NCBI RefSeq assembly: GCF_014851685.1
Contig: NZ_JACVAC010000009.1
Coordinates: 186,001-250,000, forward strand
Length of the DNA: 64,000 nucleotides
Direction of reading: 5' to 3'
Source: Pseudomonas sp. PDM05
Lineage (GTDB): Bacteria > Pseudomonadota > Gammaproteobacteria > Pseudomonadales > Pseudomonadaceae
Under the pieces are notes generated by a model, which worked only from the letters and a program-made list of their open reading frames with translations, was not told the origin of the DNA and searched no databases. The translations under genes were made by a program, and so were the position numbers. Position 1 is the first letter of the stretch. Each line of letters begins with the position of its first letter. Below, piece after piece: positions 25,357-33,812 of the stretch.

Positions 25357-27288
25357 TTAGTACTGCCGGGCCTTCGCCAGCTGTTCATTGAGTTTCTTTG
25401 CCGCGGCATTCGTGCGTTCGCTGGTCGACACCTGCGCCACGCCGACCCGCCACCACGACAGGTAGCCGTGCACCATGGTTTTTGGCAGCACCTTGATGTC
25501 GATCAGCGTCGACACCGTTTGCGTACGCGCATCGGCCAGCGCCGCTTCAAGTTGCGCCACGGTGCTGACCTTGTAGGTCTTGCAGCCATAGGCCGCCGCG
25601 CTCATGGCAAAGTCCACCGGCACCAGGCCGCCGTCGAGCTTGCCGCTCTCGGGGTTGCGGTAGCGGAACTCGGTGCCGAAGCTGTCCATGCCATTGCCGA
25701 TCTGCAAGTTGTTGATGCAACCAAAGGCCATGTTGTCCAGCAGCACCACGTTGATCTTGCGCCGCTCCTGGATCGAGGTGGCCAGCTCCGAGTGCAGCAT
25801 CATGTAGGAGCCGTCGCCGACCAACGCATACACCTCCTTGCTCGGCTCGGCGAGTTTCACCCCCAGCGCGGCGTTGATCTCGTAGCCCATGCACGAATAG
25901 CCATATTCGACGTGGTAGGTGTTGACGCCCTTGCTGCGCCAGGCGCGTTGCAAGTCGCCGGGCAGGCTGCCGGCAGCGGCGACGATGATCGCGTCGTCGG
26001 CCAGGGTCTGGTTGAGTACACCGAGCACGCGGCTCTGGGTCAGGCACGAGCCGGTCAGCTCGATGAATTCACGCAGCACGGCGCGGTCGAGGTGGTCGTC
26101 GACTTCGGGCACGAAGCCGTCGCCGCTGTATTCCACCTGATGCACGCGCTCGACTTCGGCGTCGAGCTGCGCCTTGGCCTCGCGCACCTGTTCGCCCCAG
26201 CCGCTGCGGTAATCGCCCAACGCATCCGCCAAGGCTTCAAGGGCCAGTTGCGCATCGCCCAGCACTTGCACCGCGTCGAGTTTCAACACATCGCACGGGC
26301 TGATGTTGAGGTTGAGGAACTTGACATCGGCATGCTTGAACAGCGATTTGGACGAGGTGGTGAAGTCGGTATAACGCGTGCCGATGCCGATGATCAGGTC
26401 GGCCTGCGGTGCCAGCAGGTTGGCCGCCAGGCAACCGGTTTCGCCAATGCCGCCAACGTTCAGCGGGTGGCTGGAAACCACCGCACTCTTGCCCGCCTGG
26501 GTTTCGGCAAACGGAATCCCGAAGCGCTCGGCGAACGCCTGCAACGCAGCATTCGCGCCGGAGTACTTGACCCCGCCGCCGCAGATAATCAGCGGCTTGC
26601 GCTTGCCACGGAACGCGGCCAGTGCATCGCCGATCATTGCCGGGGTGGCCGGGCGACGGTCGATACGGTGCACGCGTTTTTGCAGGAAATAGTCGGGATA
26701 GTCCCAGGCTTCGGCCTGCACATCCTGGGGCAGCGCCAGGGTCACCGCGCCGGTTTCGGCGGGGTCGGTGAGCACGCGCATGGCGTGGATCGCCGCCGTC
26801 ATCAATTGCTCGGGGCGGTTGATGCGGTCCCAGTATTTGCTCACGGAACGGAACGCGTCGTTGGTGCTGATGCTCAGGTCATGGAACTGTTCGATCTGTT
26901 GCAACACCGGGTCAGGCTGGCGGCTGGCGTAGACATCGCCGGGCAACAACAGCAGCGGGATGCGGTTGGCCGTGGCAGTGGCAGCGGCGGTCAGCATATT
27001 CGCCGCGCCGGGGCCGACCGACGCGGTGCACGCGTAGATCTTGCGCCGCAGGTGCTGCTTGGCAAAACCGATGGCGGCATGGGCCATGCCCTGCTCGTTG
27101 CGGCCCTGGTGCACCACCAGGTCGCCGCTGTCCTGCTCCAGCGCCTGGCCGAGGCCCAGCACGTTGCCGTGGCCGAAAATGGTGAACACACCGGCGACAA
27201 ACTTGCTCTCTACGCCATCGACTTCGATGTATTGGTTGTCCAGGAACTTCACCAGGGCCTGGGCCATGGTCAGTCGGGTTGTGGTCAT
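25357..27288 (-). CDS. iolD: 3D-(3,5/4)-trihydroxycyclohexane-1,2-dione hydrolase
   Basis: A 643-residue thiamine-diphosphate enzyme opening the ring of 3D-trihydroxycyclohexane-1,2-dione to give 5-deoxy-glucuronate. It has the three-domain layout of the acetolactate-synthase superfamily. The ThDP motif begins at VGDGSYMMLHSEL and ends at LLDNMAFGCINN. The N-terminal domain carries the FGHGNVLGLGQALEQ segment. The end of iolB lies ten bases upstream. The plus strand shows a 685-codon shadow frame over it, which is a codon-bias artefact. Confidence 0.95.
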   Translation of the reverse strand: MTTTRLTMAQALVKFLDNQYIEVDGVESKFVAGVFTIFGHGNVLGLGQALEQDSGDLVVHQGRNEQGMAHAAIGFAKQHLRRKIYACTASVGPGAANMLTAAATATANRIPLLLLPGDVYASRQPDPVLQQIEQFHDLSISTNDAFRSVSKYWDRINRPEQLMTAAIHAMRVLTDPAETGAVTLALPQDVQAEAWDYPDYFLQKRVHRIDRRPATPAMIGDALAAFRGKRKPLIICGGGVKYSGANAALQAFAERFGIPFAETQAGKSAVVSSHPLNVGGIGETGCLAANLLAPQADLIIGIGTRYTDFTTSSKSLFKHADVKFLNLNISPCDVLKLDAVQVLGDAQLALEALADALGDYRSGWGEQVREAKAQLDAEVERVHQVEYSGDGFVPEVDDHLDRAVLREFIELTGSCLTQSRVLGVLNQTLADDAIIVAAAGSLPGDLQRAWRSKGVNTYHVEYGYSCMGYEINAALGVKLAEPSKEVYALVGDGSYMMLHSELATSIQERRKINVVLLDNMAFGCINNLQIGNGMDSFGTEFRYRNPESGKLDGGLVPVDFAMSAAAYGCKTYKVSTVAQLEAALADARTQTVSTLIDIKVLPKTMVHGYLSWWRVGVAQVSTSERTNAAAKKLNEQLAKARQY

Positions 27289-27298
27289 GTCGCGCCCC

Positions 27299-28087
27299 TT
27301 AAAGGTCCAGTAGCCAGCTGTGCTGCGGGTCGTTGTGGAAATGCCAGGCGCGCTTGGGGCCGGCCATCACGTTCAGGTAATAGGACTCGTAGCCGTACGG
27401 CACGCTGACCGGGTGATACCCCTTGGGCACCACCACCAGGTCGCTGTTTTCCACGGCCATGGCCTGGTCGATGCTGCGGTCGTCGGTGTACACGCGCTGG
27501 AACACAAAGCCCTGGGGCGGGTTGATCTGGTGGTAATAGGTCTCTTCCAGAAAGCTCTGGTGCGGCAAGTCGTCGGTGTCGTGCTTGTGCGGCGGGTAGC
27601 TCGACGAATGCCCGGACGGCGTACGCACCTCCACCACCAGCAGCGAATGGGCCGGCTCGCTGTCCGGCAGGATGTCGCACACGTAGCGGGTGTTGGCGCC
27701 CTTGCCACGCACACTGCGCTTGCACTGTTCGGGGCGGATCAGGCGCGGTTCGTAACCTTCGGCACCGGGGGCGGCGCACACGGCAATCTGCACATCGCTC
27801 AACGCGGTGACCTGGGCCACGGTGCCGGGTGGCAAGTAGGCGGCGAACGGCGATTTGTCTTCAAACACCGACTGGCGATCACCGAGGTTCTGCCAGTTGA
27901 AGCCCTCGCCCTGGATATTCACCCGGCCGCTGAGCAGCACCAGGCACAGCTCCTTGTCCCCGGCACTGACCGGCAGGGTTTCGCCCAGGCTCAAGCGGTA
28001 GGCTTTGAAACCCACGTACTCCAGGCGTCCGTCTTCGAGGGCGACCATGGTTTGCCCGCGTTTGTGGCTCTTGACCAACAGGCTCAT
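27299..28087 (-). CDS. iolB: 5-deoxy-glucuronate isomerase
   Basis: A 262-residue bicupin that converts 5-deoxy-D-glucuronate into 2-deoxy-5-keto-D-gluconate. Metal-binding residues of the C-terminal cupin are visible in SSYPPHKHD and EETYYHQINPPQGF, and the conserved end is RAWHFHNDPQHSWLL. The start at 28087 overlaps the iolE stop by four bases (ATGA), so translation is coupled to iolE. A longer frame to 28195 is rejected for that reason. Confidence 0.95.
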   Translation of the reverse strand: MSLLVKSHKRGQTMVALEDGRLEYVGFKAYRLSLGETLPVSAGDKELCLVLLSGRVNIQGEGFNWQNLGDRQSVFEDKSPFAAYLPPGTVAQVTALSDVQIAVCAAPGAEGYEPRLIRPEQCKRSVRGKGANTRYVCDILPDSEPAHSLLVVEVRTPSGHSSSYPPHKHDTDDLPHQSFLEETYYHQINPPQGFVFQRVYTDDRSIDQAMAVENSDLVVVPKGYHPVSVPYGYESYYLNVMAGPKRAWHFHNDPQHSWLLDL

Positions 28088-28977
28088 GCTTTTGTCCTCT
28101 CGGTGAGCAGCGCACGCAGGGTGTCGTAGCCCTTTTTCGCATAGATATAGCTGGGCGCGACGGCCGGGTCCTGCTCGGCTTCGACCACCAGCCAACCTGC
28201 GTAGCGGGCGGCCAGCAGCACGTCGAGCAGCTCGCCAAACTCAATGTCGCCATCGCCGGGCACGGTAAAGGTGCCGTTGACGATGCAATCCGGGAAGCTC
28301 CACATCTGGTTGCGCGCCAGCTGCACCACCGGCTTGCGCACGTCCTTGAAGTGCACGTGGCAGACACGGTCGATGTGTTTTTTCAGGACTTCCAGCGGCT
28401 CGCCGCCCCCCATGTAGCAATGGCCCGAATCGAACAGCAGGCCGACTTCCGGGCCGGTGCGTTGCATCAGCTGGTCGATGTCTTCCGGGGATTCAACGTA
28501 AGCCCCCATATGGTGGTGGTACGCCAGGCGCACGCCCTGGGACAGGGTAAAACGCGCCAGCTCAGTGAGCTTGTCGGCGTAGTCCTGCCAGGCTTGTTCA
28601 CTGTGGAACCGCGGGCGTTCGATCAAGCGGATACGTGACCCCTGGATCGAATCGGCGACTTCGCCGTACACCAGCACCGTGGCGCCGTTTTGTTTGAGCA
28701 ACTCGACGTGCCCAGCGATGGCCTCGATTTCTTCTGCCATCGAGCGCCGCGCCAGGCGGCTGGAGTACCAGCCGGAGACCAGCGCCAGGTCATACGGGCG
28801 CAGCACATCGCCGACGCCCTTGGCGTCCTTGGGGAATTTGCCGTTGAGTTCAAAACCTTCGTAGCCGATTTCCTTGCCTTCGCTCAGCGCGGTGCTCAGG
28901 GGCGTTTCACCGCCGAGGGCCGGCAGGTCGTCGTTGCTCCAGGAAATCGGGTTGATGCCAATTCGGATTGCGGGCAT
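28084..28977 (-). CDS. iolE: Inosose dehydratase
   Basis: A 297-residue TIM-barrel enzyme (AP-endonuclease 2 / xylose isomerase-like family) that dehydrates 2-keto-myo-inositol to 3D-trihydroxycyclohexane-1,2-dione. Conserved segments: IGINPISWSNDDLPALGGETP at the N-terminus, GYEGFELNGKFP, YHHHMGAYVE, LLFDSGHCYMGGG and HVHFKDVR, which supply metal ligands. A REPIN separates it from iolC; downstream it overlaps iolB by four bases. Confidence 0.95.
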   Translation of the reverse strand: MPAIRIGINPISWSNDDLPALGGETPLSTALSEGKEIGYEGFELNGKFPKDAKGVGDVLRPYDLALVSGWYSSRLARRSMAEEIEAIAGHVELLKQNGATVLVYGEVADSIQGSRIRLIERPRFHSEQAWQDYADKLTELARFTLSQGVRLAYHHHMGAYVESPEDIDQLMQRTGPEVGLLFDSGHCYMGGGEPLEVLKKHIDRVCHVHFKDVRKPVVQLARNQMWSFPDCIVNGTFTVPGDGDIEFGELLDVLLAARYAGWLVVEAEQDPAVAPSYIYAKKGYDTLRALLTERTKA

Positions 28978-29027
28978 GGCTGCACCTTTTGTTTTTATCT
29001 AACTTAAGCCGGGTGAGATTTGCTTTA

Positions 29028-29117
29028 TGTGGGAGCGGGCTTGCTCGCGAATGCGGTGTGTCAGATAAAGATGCTGTGACTGATACACCGCTTTCGCGAG
29101 CAAGCCCGCTCCCACAT
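29028..29117. repeat. REPIN, GCGGGC class
   Basis: TGTGGGAGCGGGCTTGCTCG at the left is mirrored by CGAGCAAGCCCGCTCCCACA at the right. It lies in the gap between iolC (upstream) and iolE, both leftward, and so inside the presumed iol transcript. Confidence 0.92.
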
Positions 29118-29146
29118 TTGATTGCATTCCACATTTGAAACTGGGT

Positions 29147-31084
29147 TTAGGTTCGGGCACTGCGCCAGGCGTTAATGAGCTGTTCGAACGTCGCCTGGAC
29201 GCGCTGAATCAATGTCTCATCATCAATATCCCCGGCCAGCCACGCGCGGCTCGGCTCCTGGAAGATCGTGCGACCCACGGCGAAACCACGGCAGGTGCTG
29301 CTCTGGCTGGCCTGCCGGAAGCCATCGGCGAGGCATTCGGCCGACGCATTCAGCCCCAGCAACACCACCCCACGGCAATACGGGTCGCGTTCCTGGATCA
29401 GTTCGTCGAGCTGTTTCCAGTCCTCGGCCGATTGCGCCTCGATCTTCCACCACGCCGGGTAGATGCCCAGGTTGTACAGGCGCTTGAGGCTGCGATACAG
29501 CACATCCGGGTAAGTGGACGGGTGATCCTTGGGCGGGATGACTTCCAGCAACAGCTCATGGCCGCTGACCACGGACGCGTCGTACACCGCCTTGAGTTGC
29601 GCTTCCTGCTCCAGGCGCAGCAACGGTTCGTCGTCCGGGTGGTATTGCACCAGGCACTTGATGATTTGTTCCTGGGGCCAGGCGATCAGGTTGCTGCCGA
29701 GCGAACGGCCGTGTTCCAGCGCGAGGGGCCGCGAGTTCTGCACTTCCACCGGACGCGCGATCCACCAGCCGCGACCGCTGGCGGCGTTGAGCGCATCCTG
29801 GCCGAAGCGTTGGTCTGCCAACAGGCCCACATCGGCGTCGACACCCTGCTCGGCGAGCTTGCGCTCCACGCGTTCGATGGCCTGGATAAACAGTTGCTTG
29901 ATCGCACTGATGCGCGTGGTGTCCTGGCCGCCGCGTTGCGCCAGGTCGACCAATTGCCAGCGGTGATCGAAAGCAAAGATGAACAACTGCTTCCAGACCT
30001 TGCGCGGCACCGTGACGCGGTGCAGGCGTTGCAGGGTTTCGTCCTGGTCGGGACGGGTAATCGGCACCGGGCTGTTGAACAGGTATTCGAGTTCGGCCGG
30101 AGTCGGCATGGCCGGGGCGCAGGCGTGGCGCGACACCACGAGGCCGCCGCAGGCGTTGGCCAACTGGCTGCAACGTTCGTCGCTGGCGTCATTGATCCAG
30201 CCGCTGAGAAAGCCCGACATGAACGCATCGCCGGCGCCGAGGACATTGAGCACTTCAACGCGCACGCCGGGGTAGATCGCACCGTCTTCCAGGTGCGCAG
30301 GGATCGCCCCGTGGATCACCGTGCAGCCCTGCGGGCCAAGCTTGACCACCAGGGTCGCCGGGGTCAGTTCACGCACTCGGCGCAGCGCGGTGAGCAAATC
30401 CTCACTGCCGCCGGCGATCAGGAATTCTTCTTCAGTGCCGACGATCAGGTCGAACCGCGGCAGGATTTTCTGCACATGGGCGCTGACATTCTGGTCGGCA
30501 ACAAACCGCGTCTCGCCATCGGCCTTGCCCGCCAGGCCCCACAGCACCGGGCGGTAGTCGATGTCGAGCACACGCTTGACGTTATGCTTGGCCGCGTAAT
30601 CCAGGGCCTGGATGCTGGCCTTGTACACACTGTCGGTGGAGAAATGCGTGCCGGTGATCAGCAAGGCTTTGCTGGAGGCGATAAAGGCTTCGTTGATGTC
30701 TTCGGCGCGCAGGGCCATGTCGGCGCAGTTTTCGCGGTAGAACACCAGGGGGAAGGTCTCGCGATCCTTGAGCCCGAGCAACACCAGCGCGGTGAGACGT
30801 TCCGGGTCGACCTTGATGCCGCTGACATCGCAACCTTCACGGGCCAGGGACTCCACGAGGAAGCGACCCATATGGTCGTCCCCGACCCGGCTCAACATCG
30901 CTGACTTGAGCCCAAGCCGTGCGGTGCCGAACGCGATATTGGCGGAGGAACCGCCGAGGTACTTGGCGAAGCTGGACACGTCCTCAAGCCGCGCACCCAC
31001 TTGCTGCGCATAGAGGTCGACGCCCAGGCGCCCGAGGCAAATCAGATCCAATTGACGCCCACTGGCAAAACGAGTCTGGCCCAT
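29147..31084 (-). CDS. iolC: Bifunctional 5-dehydro-2-deoxygluconokinase / DUF2090 aldolase
   Basis: A 645-residue fusion. Residues 1 to about 320 are a PfkB-family kinase (LDLICLGRLGVDLYAQQ, FAKYLGGSSANIAFG, and the anion-hole/catalytic motif NVLGAGDAFMSGFLSGW) that phosphorylates 2-deoxy-5-keto-gluconate. Residues from about 345 on are a DUF2090 TIM-barrel domain (LFIFAFDHRWQL, LLADQRFGQDAL, LLLEVIPPKDHP, GFAVGRTIFQEPS), related to class I aldolases. It is thought to do the IolJ step that gives malonate semialdehyde and dihydroxyacetone phosphate. The ATG at 31084 (MGQTRFASG) begins the kinase fold. First gene of the leftward iol unit, divergent from iolR. Confidence 0.94.
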   Translation of the reverse strand: MGQTRFASGRQLDLICLGRLGVDLYAQQVGARLEDVSSFAKYLGGSSANIAFGTARLGLKSAMLSRVGDDHMGRFLVESLAREGCDVSGIKVDPERLTALVLLGLKDRETFPLVFYRENCADMALRAEDINEAFIASSKALLITGTHFSTDSVYKASIQALDYAAKHNVKRVLDIDYRPVLWGLAGKADGETRFVADQNVSAHVQKILPRFDLIVGTEEEFLIAGGSEDLLTALRRVRELTPATLVVKLGPQGCTVIHGAIPAHLEDGAIYPGVRVEVLNVLGAGDAFMSGFLSGWINDASDERCSQLANACGGLVVSRHACAPAMPTPAELEYLFNSPVPITRPDQDETLQRLHRVTVPRKVWKQLFIFAFDHRWQLVDLAQRGGQDTTRISAIKQLFIQAIERVERKLAEQGVDADVGLLADQRFGQDALNAASGRGWWIARPVEVQNSRPLALEHGRSLGSNLIAWPQEQIIKCLVQYHPDDEPLLRLEQEAQLKAVYDASVVSGHELLLEVIPPKDHPSTYPDVLYRSLKRLYNLGIYPAWWKIEAQSAEDWKQLDELIQERDPYCRGVVLLGLNASAECLADGFRQASQSSTCRGFAVGRTIFQEPSRAWLAGDIDDETLIQRVQATFEQLINAWRSART

Positions 31085-31188
31085 GCTGGCTCCTGTTATT
31101 TTTATCAGCCTGCGTTGTGCCGCCGTGGCGACGGCAAACGCTCTTGGTGGGAGCAGACTAGAACGTCCGCCGGCAGCAATCAATATTT

Positions 31189-31224
31189 ATTCTAGAATTA
31201 TTTTTAGTGGAATATTTTTTCCAA
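31189..31224 (-). promoter_or_regulatory. Putative iolC promoter with IolR operator
   Basis: On the minus strand TTGGAA (31224-31219) and AATAAT (31202-31197) are 16 bases apart. The palindrome TGGAAAAAATATTCCA (31223-31208) contains GGAA-N6-TTCC and overlaps the -35 element. The same GGAA-N6-TTCC form lies in the ibpA promoter spacer. ATTCTAGAAT at 31189-31198, next to the -10 element, is a further perfect palindrome. The region is shared with the divergent iolR gene, so autoregulation is plausible. Confidence 0.58.
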
Positions 31225-31368
31225 TACGTCAGCATAGGGGCACGCCAGCCACCGTGCATCGTTTCAGCAGGCCACGCGGGCCGTGATGCCGGGGTATTTT
31301 TTTGCGCCTACCCTGTAGACTTGCGCCACCCATCAGCGCAACAGACGAACAAGACAGAAGGATTGCCC

Positions 31369-32265
31369 ATGCCCGAGACCCCTTCACAAGACGCTCTCGC
31401 CAGCCCTCCGATCAATGCCGAGCGCCTGTTGCAGCTGATCACCGACGAATACGAAAGCCTGCCGCGCCAGCTCAAGCGCATCGCCAGCTACATGAGCCAA
31501 CAGAGCGACCGCATCATGGTCGACCGCATCAGCGACATCGCCCGCGAATGTGAAGTGCACCCTTCGGCCATCGTGCGTTTCTCCCAGCGCTTCGGCTTCA
31601 GTGGGTTCAGTGAGATGCAGGCGTTGTTCCGCGAGGCCTACACCCACAAGACCACGCCGGTGCAGAACTACCAGCAGCGCATCCGCAGCATGATCGCCAA
31701 CAAATCCCAGAAGGCCAGCGGCGGCGACCTGGCGCGCGAGTGCGTCAACGCGACCTTGTCCGGCATCGAGCGCCTGGGGCTGGAACTGGACGATGCGGCC
31801 TTCGAAAAAGCCGTGGACCTGGTGGTGAATGCCGACAACATCTACGTGGTCGGCGTGCGCCGCTCGTTCGCGGTGGCCGACTATCTGGTCTACAACCTGC
31901 AGCACACCAACAAGCGCATCCACCTGATCTCGGGCCTGGGCGGCAGCTACCGCGAGCAGATGCGCAGCGTGCGCGCCAACGACCTGGTGATCGCCATCAG
32001 CTTTACGCCCTACGGCAAAGAGACCCAGCACTGCCTGCGCATCGCCCAGCACCATCAGGCCAAGACGTTGATCATCACCGACAGCAACCTGTCGCCCCTG
32101 GCCAAGCGGGCGAACGCGGTGCTGTTGGTCAATGAAGGATCGTCGTTTGCGTTTCGTTCGTTGAGCGCGACGTTATGCCTGTGCCAGGCGCTGTTTATTG
32201 CCGTGGCGTATCGCCTGGAACTCAAGGTGGATGAAATCCACGAGCAGGTTGGGTTTGACGACTGA
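31369..32265 (+). CDS. iolR: RpiR family regulator of inositol catabolism
   Basis: A 298-residue regulator: an N-terminal RpiR helix-turn-helix domain (about 18-95: ITDEYESLPRQLKRIASYM, DIARECEVHPSAIVRFSQRF) and a C-terminal SIS sugar-isomerase domain (about 140-275: NIYVVGVRRSFAVADYL, NDLVIAISFTPYGKET, TLIITDSNLSPLA) that would bind a phosphorylated or keto inositol intermediate. The start at 31369 has AAGGA upstream; a longer frame to 31207 runs through the operator and is rejected. Divergent from iolC. Confidence 0.92.
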   Translation: MPETPSQDALASPPINAERLLQLITDEYESLPRQLKRIASYMSQQSDRIMVDRISDIARECEVHPSAIVRFSQRFGFSGFSEMQALFREAYTHKTTPVQNYQQRIRSMIANKSQKASGGDLARECVNATLSGIERLGLELDDAAFEKAVDLVVNADNIYVVGVRRSFAVADYLVYNLQHTNKRIHLISGLGGSYREQMRSVRANDLVIAISFTPYGKETQHCLRIAQHHQAKTLIITDSNLSPLAKRANAVLLVNEGSSFAFRSLSATLCLCQALFIAVAYRLELKVDEIHEQVGFDD

Positions 32266-32266
32266 T

Positions 32267-32302
32267 ACCCGGTACAACACCTGATTGTCGTGTTGTACGG
32301 GT
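32267..32302. terminator. Hairpin between convergent iolR and MocR genes
   Basis: ACCCGGTACAACAC (32267-32280) pairs with GTGTTGTACGGGT (32290-32302), leaving one bulged G. It fills the whole space between the two convergent stop codons, so it probably blocks transcription from both sides. There is no T run. Confidence 0.55.
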
Positions 32303-33720
32303 CAAGCGGCCGTTAACAATTGCGCAAGTGCACGTCCGTGAAAGCGGATCTGCGCCAGGGTCAACGCGGTGTAGCCGATGATCACCGCCGAGGGCAGGCG
32401 CACCTGGGCGCAGAACTTGCCCAGCGGCTGCAACGTCAACCCGACGGCGGCGGCCCGTTGGCAAAAATCCGCTTCCTCGACGCCCGGCGGCAACCACAAC
32501 ACAAAATGCAACCCGGCCTGCTGGCCGCTGACCGTGGAACTGTCCGGCAGGCACGCAAGCAACCCATCGCGCCGTGCCTGATACGCCTGGCGTGAAGCGC
32601 GCAAATGCCGCACAAACCCGCCGCTGCGCAGAAACACCTGCAAGCCCAGTTGATCCGTAACACCCACCGAATGCCCGGTGAGTTGCAGCGTGCGCAGCAA
32701 TGAGCGACGCAATGCCTTGGGCACCACCATGAACCCCACACGCAGGCCGGGGAACAGGTTCTTGTTGAAGCTGCCGCAATAGATCACGCGGTCGTTCGAA
32801 TCCAGGGACTTGAGCGCGGCCAGTGGCGCGGCGTTGTAGTTGTATTCGCTGTCGTAGTCATCTTCAACCACCCAGGCGTCGGCACGGCTGGCCCAGTCCA
32901 ACAGTGCCAGGCGCCGCGAAACTGACAGGGTCATGCCCAGCGGCGCCTGATGGGCAGGCGTAACGTAAGCCAGGCGCGCCGTCGGCGGTAGTTGTTCGGT
33001 GTCGAGGCCTTCGCCGGTGACGGCAATACTCTGGACCTGCGCCCCCGCCAGGCTGAACAAGCGTCGCGCCGGCAGATAACCGGGGTCTTCGACGCAAGCA
33101 ATCTCGCCTGGCTTGAGCACGGTTCGCGCGATCAGATCAAGGGCATGGCGGATGCCCGTGGTGACAAGCACTTCATCCGCCTCGCACCTCATGCCGCGAT
33201 AGCTGCGCAGGTAGTCGGCGATCTGCGCACGCAGTTCAGGCAGGCCCGCGGGATGAGAGGCTTCGAGCACGCCCGGCCCCACCGCCAGCAAGCCTCGGGA
33301 AATACAGCGGGCCCAGGTTTTCAGATCAAACAGGCTGGCATCCGGGCGTCGGGCGACAAAGGGGATGTGGCTCTGCACACCTGTGGCCGGCTGATCGGGC
33401 ACGGCCTCGCGACGCGGCGCGGCATTTGCCGGCGCCGCAATGAACTGTTCCGGAATCACCGCACACACCCGCGTTCCGGAACCGGCCACCCGCTGCACAT
33501 AGCCTTCGCTGTGTAACCGATCAAACGCTGCCTCCAGGGTGCCCCGGGACACCAGCCAGCGCTCGGCCAGGCTGCGGGTGGACGGCAAGCGACTGCCGGC
33601 CGGCAACTGTCGATTCAGGATAGCCCCACGCAGGGCGTCGTAGGCGCCCTGCTGCTTGCCTGTATCCAGGCTGTCGGGGCGCGGCAAATCCAGGGCGGAT
33701 CCAGCTTTTCCTCGGCTCAT
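32302..33720 (-). CDS. MocR (GntR/aminotransferase) family regulator, PdxR-like
   Basis: A 472-residue fusion regulator. An N-terminal GntR winged helix (about 20-90: GAYDALRGAILNRQLPAGSRL, RSLAERWLVSRGTLEAAFDRL) is joined to a fold-type I aminotransferase domain. The PLP-binding lysine lies in GSFNKNLFPGLRVGFM, with VVEDDYDSEYNY supplying the PLP aspartate. MocR proteins sense PLP or an amino compound and usually control a neighbouring gene. Here the Bcr/CflA transporter is divergent across 92 bases and is the likely target. Confidence 0.9.
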   Translation of the reverse strand: MSRGKAGSALDLPRPDSLDTGKQQGAYDALRGAILNRQLPAGSRLPSTRSLAERWLVSRGTLEAAFDRLHSEGYVQRVAGSGTRVCAVIPEQFIAAPANAAPRREAVPDQPATGVQSHIPFVARRPDASLFDLKTWARCISRGLLAVGPGVLEASHPAGLPELRAQIADYLRSYRGMRCEADEVLVTTGIRHALDLIARTVLKPGEIACVEDPGYLPARRLFSLAGAQVQSIAVTGEGLDTEQLPPTARLAYVTPAHQAPLGMTLSVSRRLALLDWASRADAWVVEDDYDSEYNYNAAPLAALKSLDSNDRVIYCGSFNKNLFPGLRVGFMVVPKALRRSLLRTLQLTGHSVGVTDQLGLQVFLRSGGFVRHLRASRQAYQARRDGLLACLPDSSTVSGQQAGLHFVLWLPPGVEEADFCQRAAAVGLTLQPLGKFCAQVRLPSAVIIGYTALTLAQIRFHGRALAQLLTAA

Positions 33721-33812
33721 AGTGGTCCAGTAAATCCATGGTCAAGTGGCCCTGCGAATTAAACCACAAAGGCAATAGAGTCCGAATCCTACCTACAGCG
33801 AAGAAATCTCCT

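Noticed and set aside
25351..27408. 685-codon plus-strand frame over iolD
   Set aside because: Shadow of a well-supported iolD; no family features.
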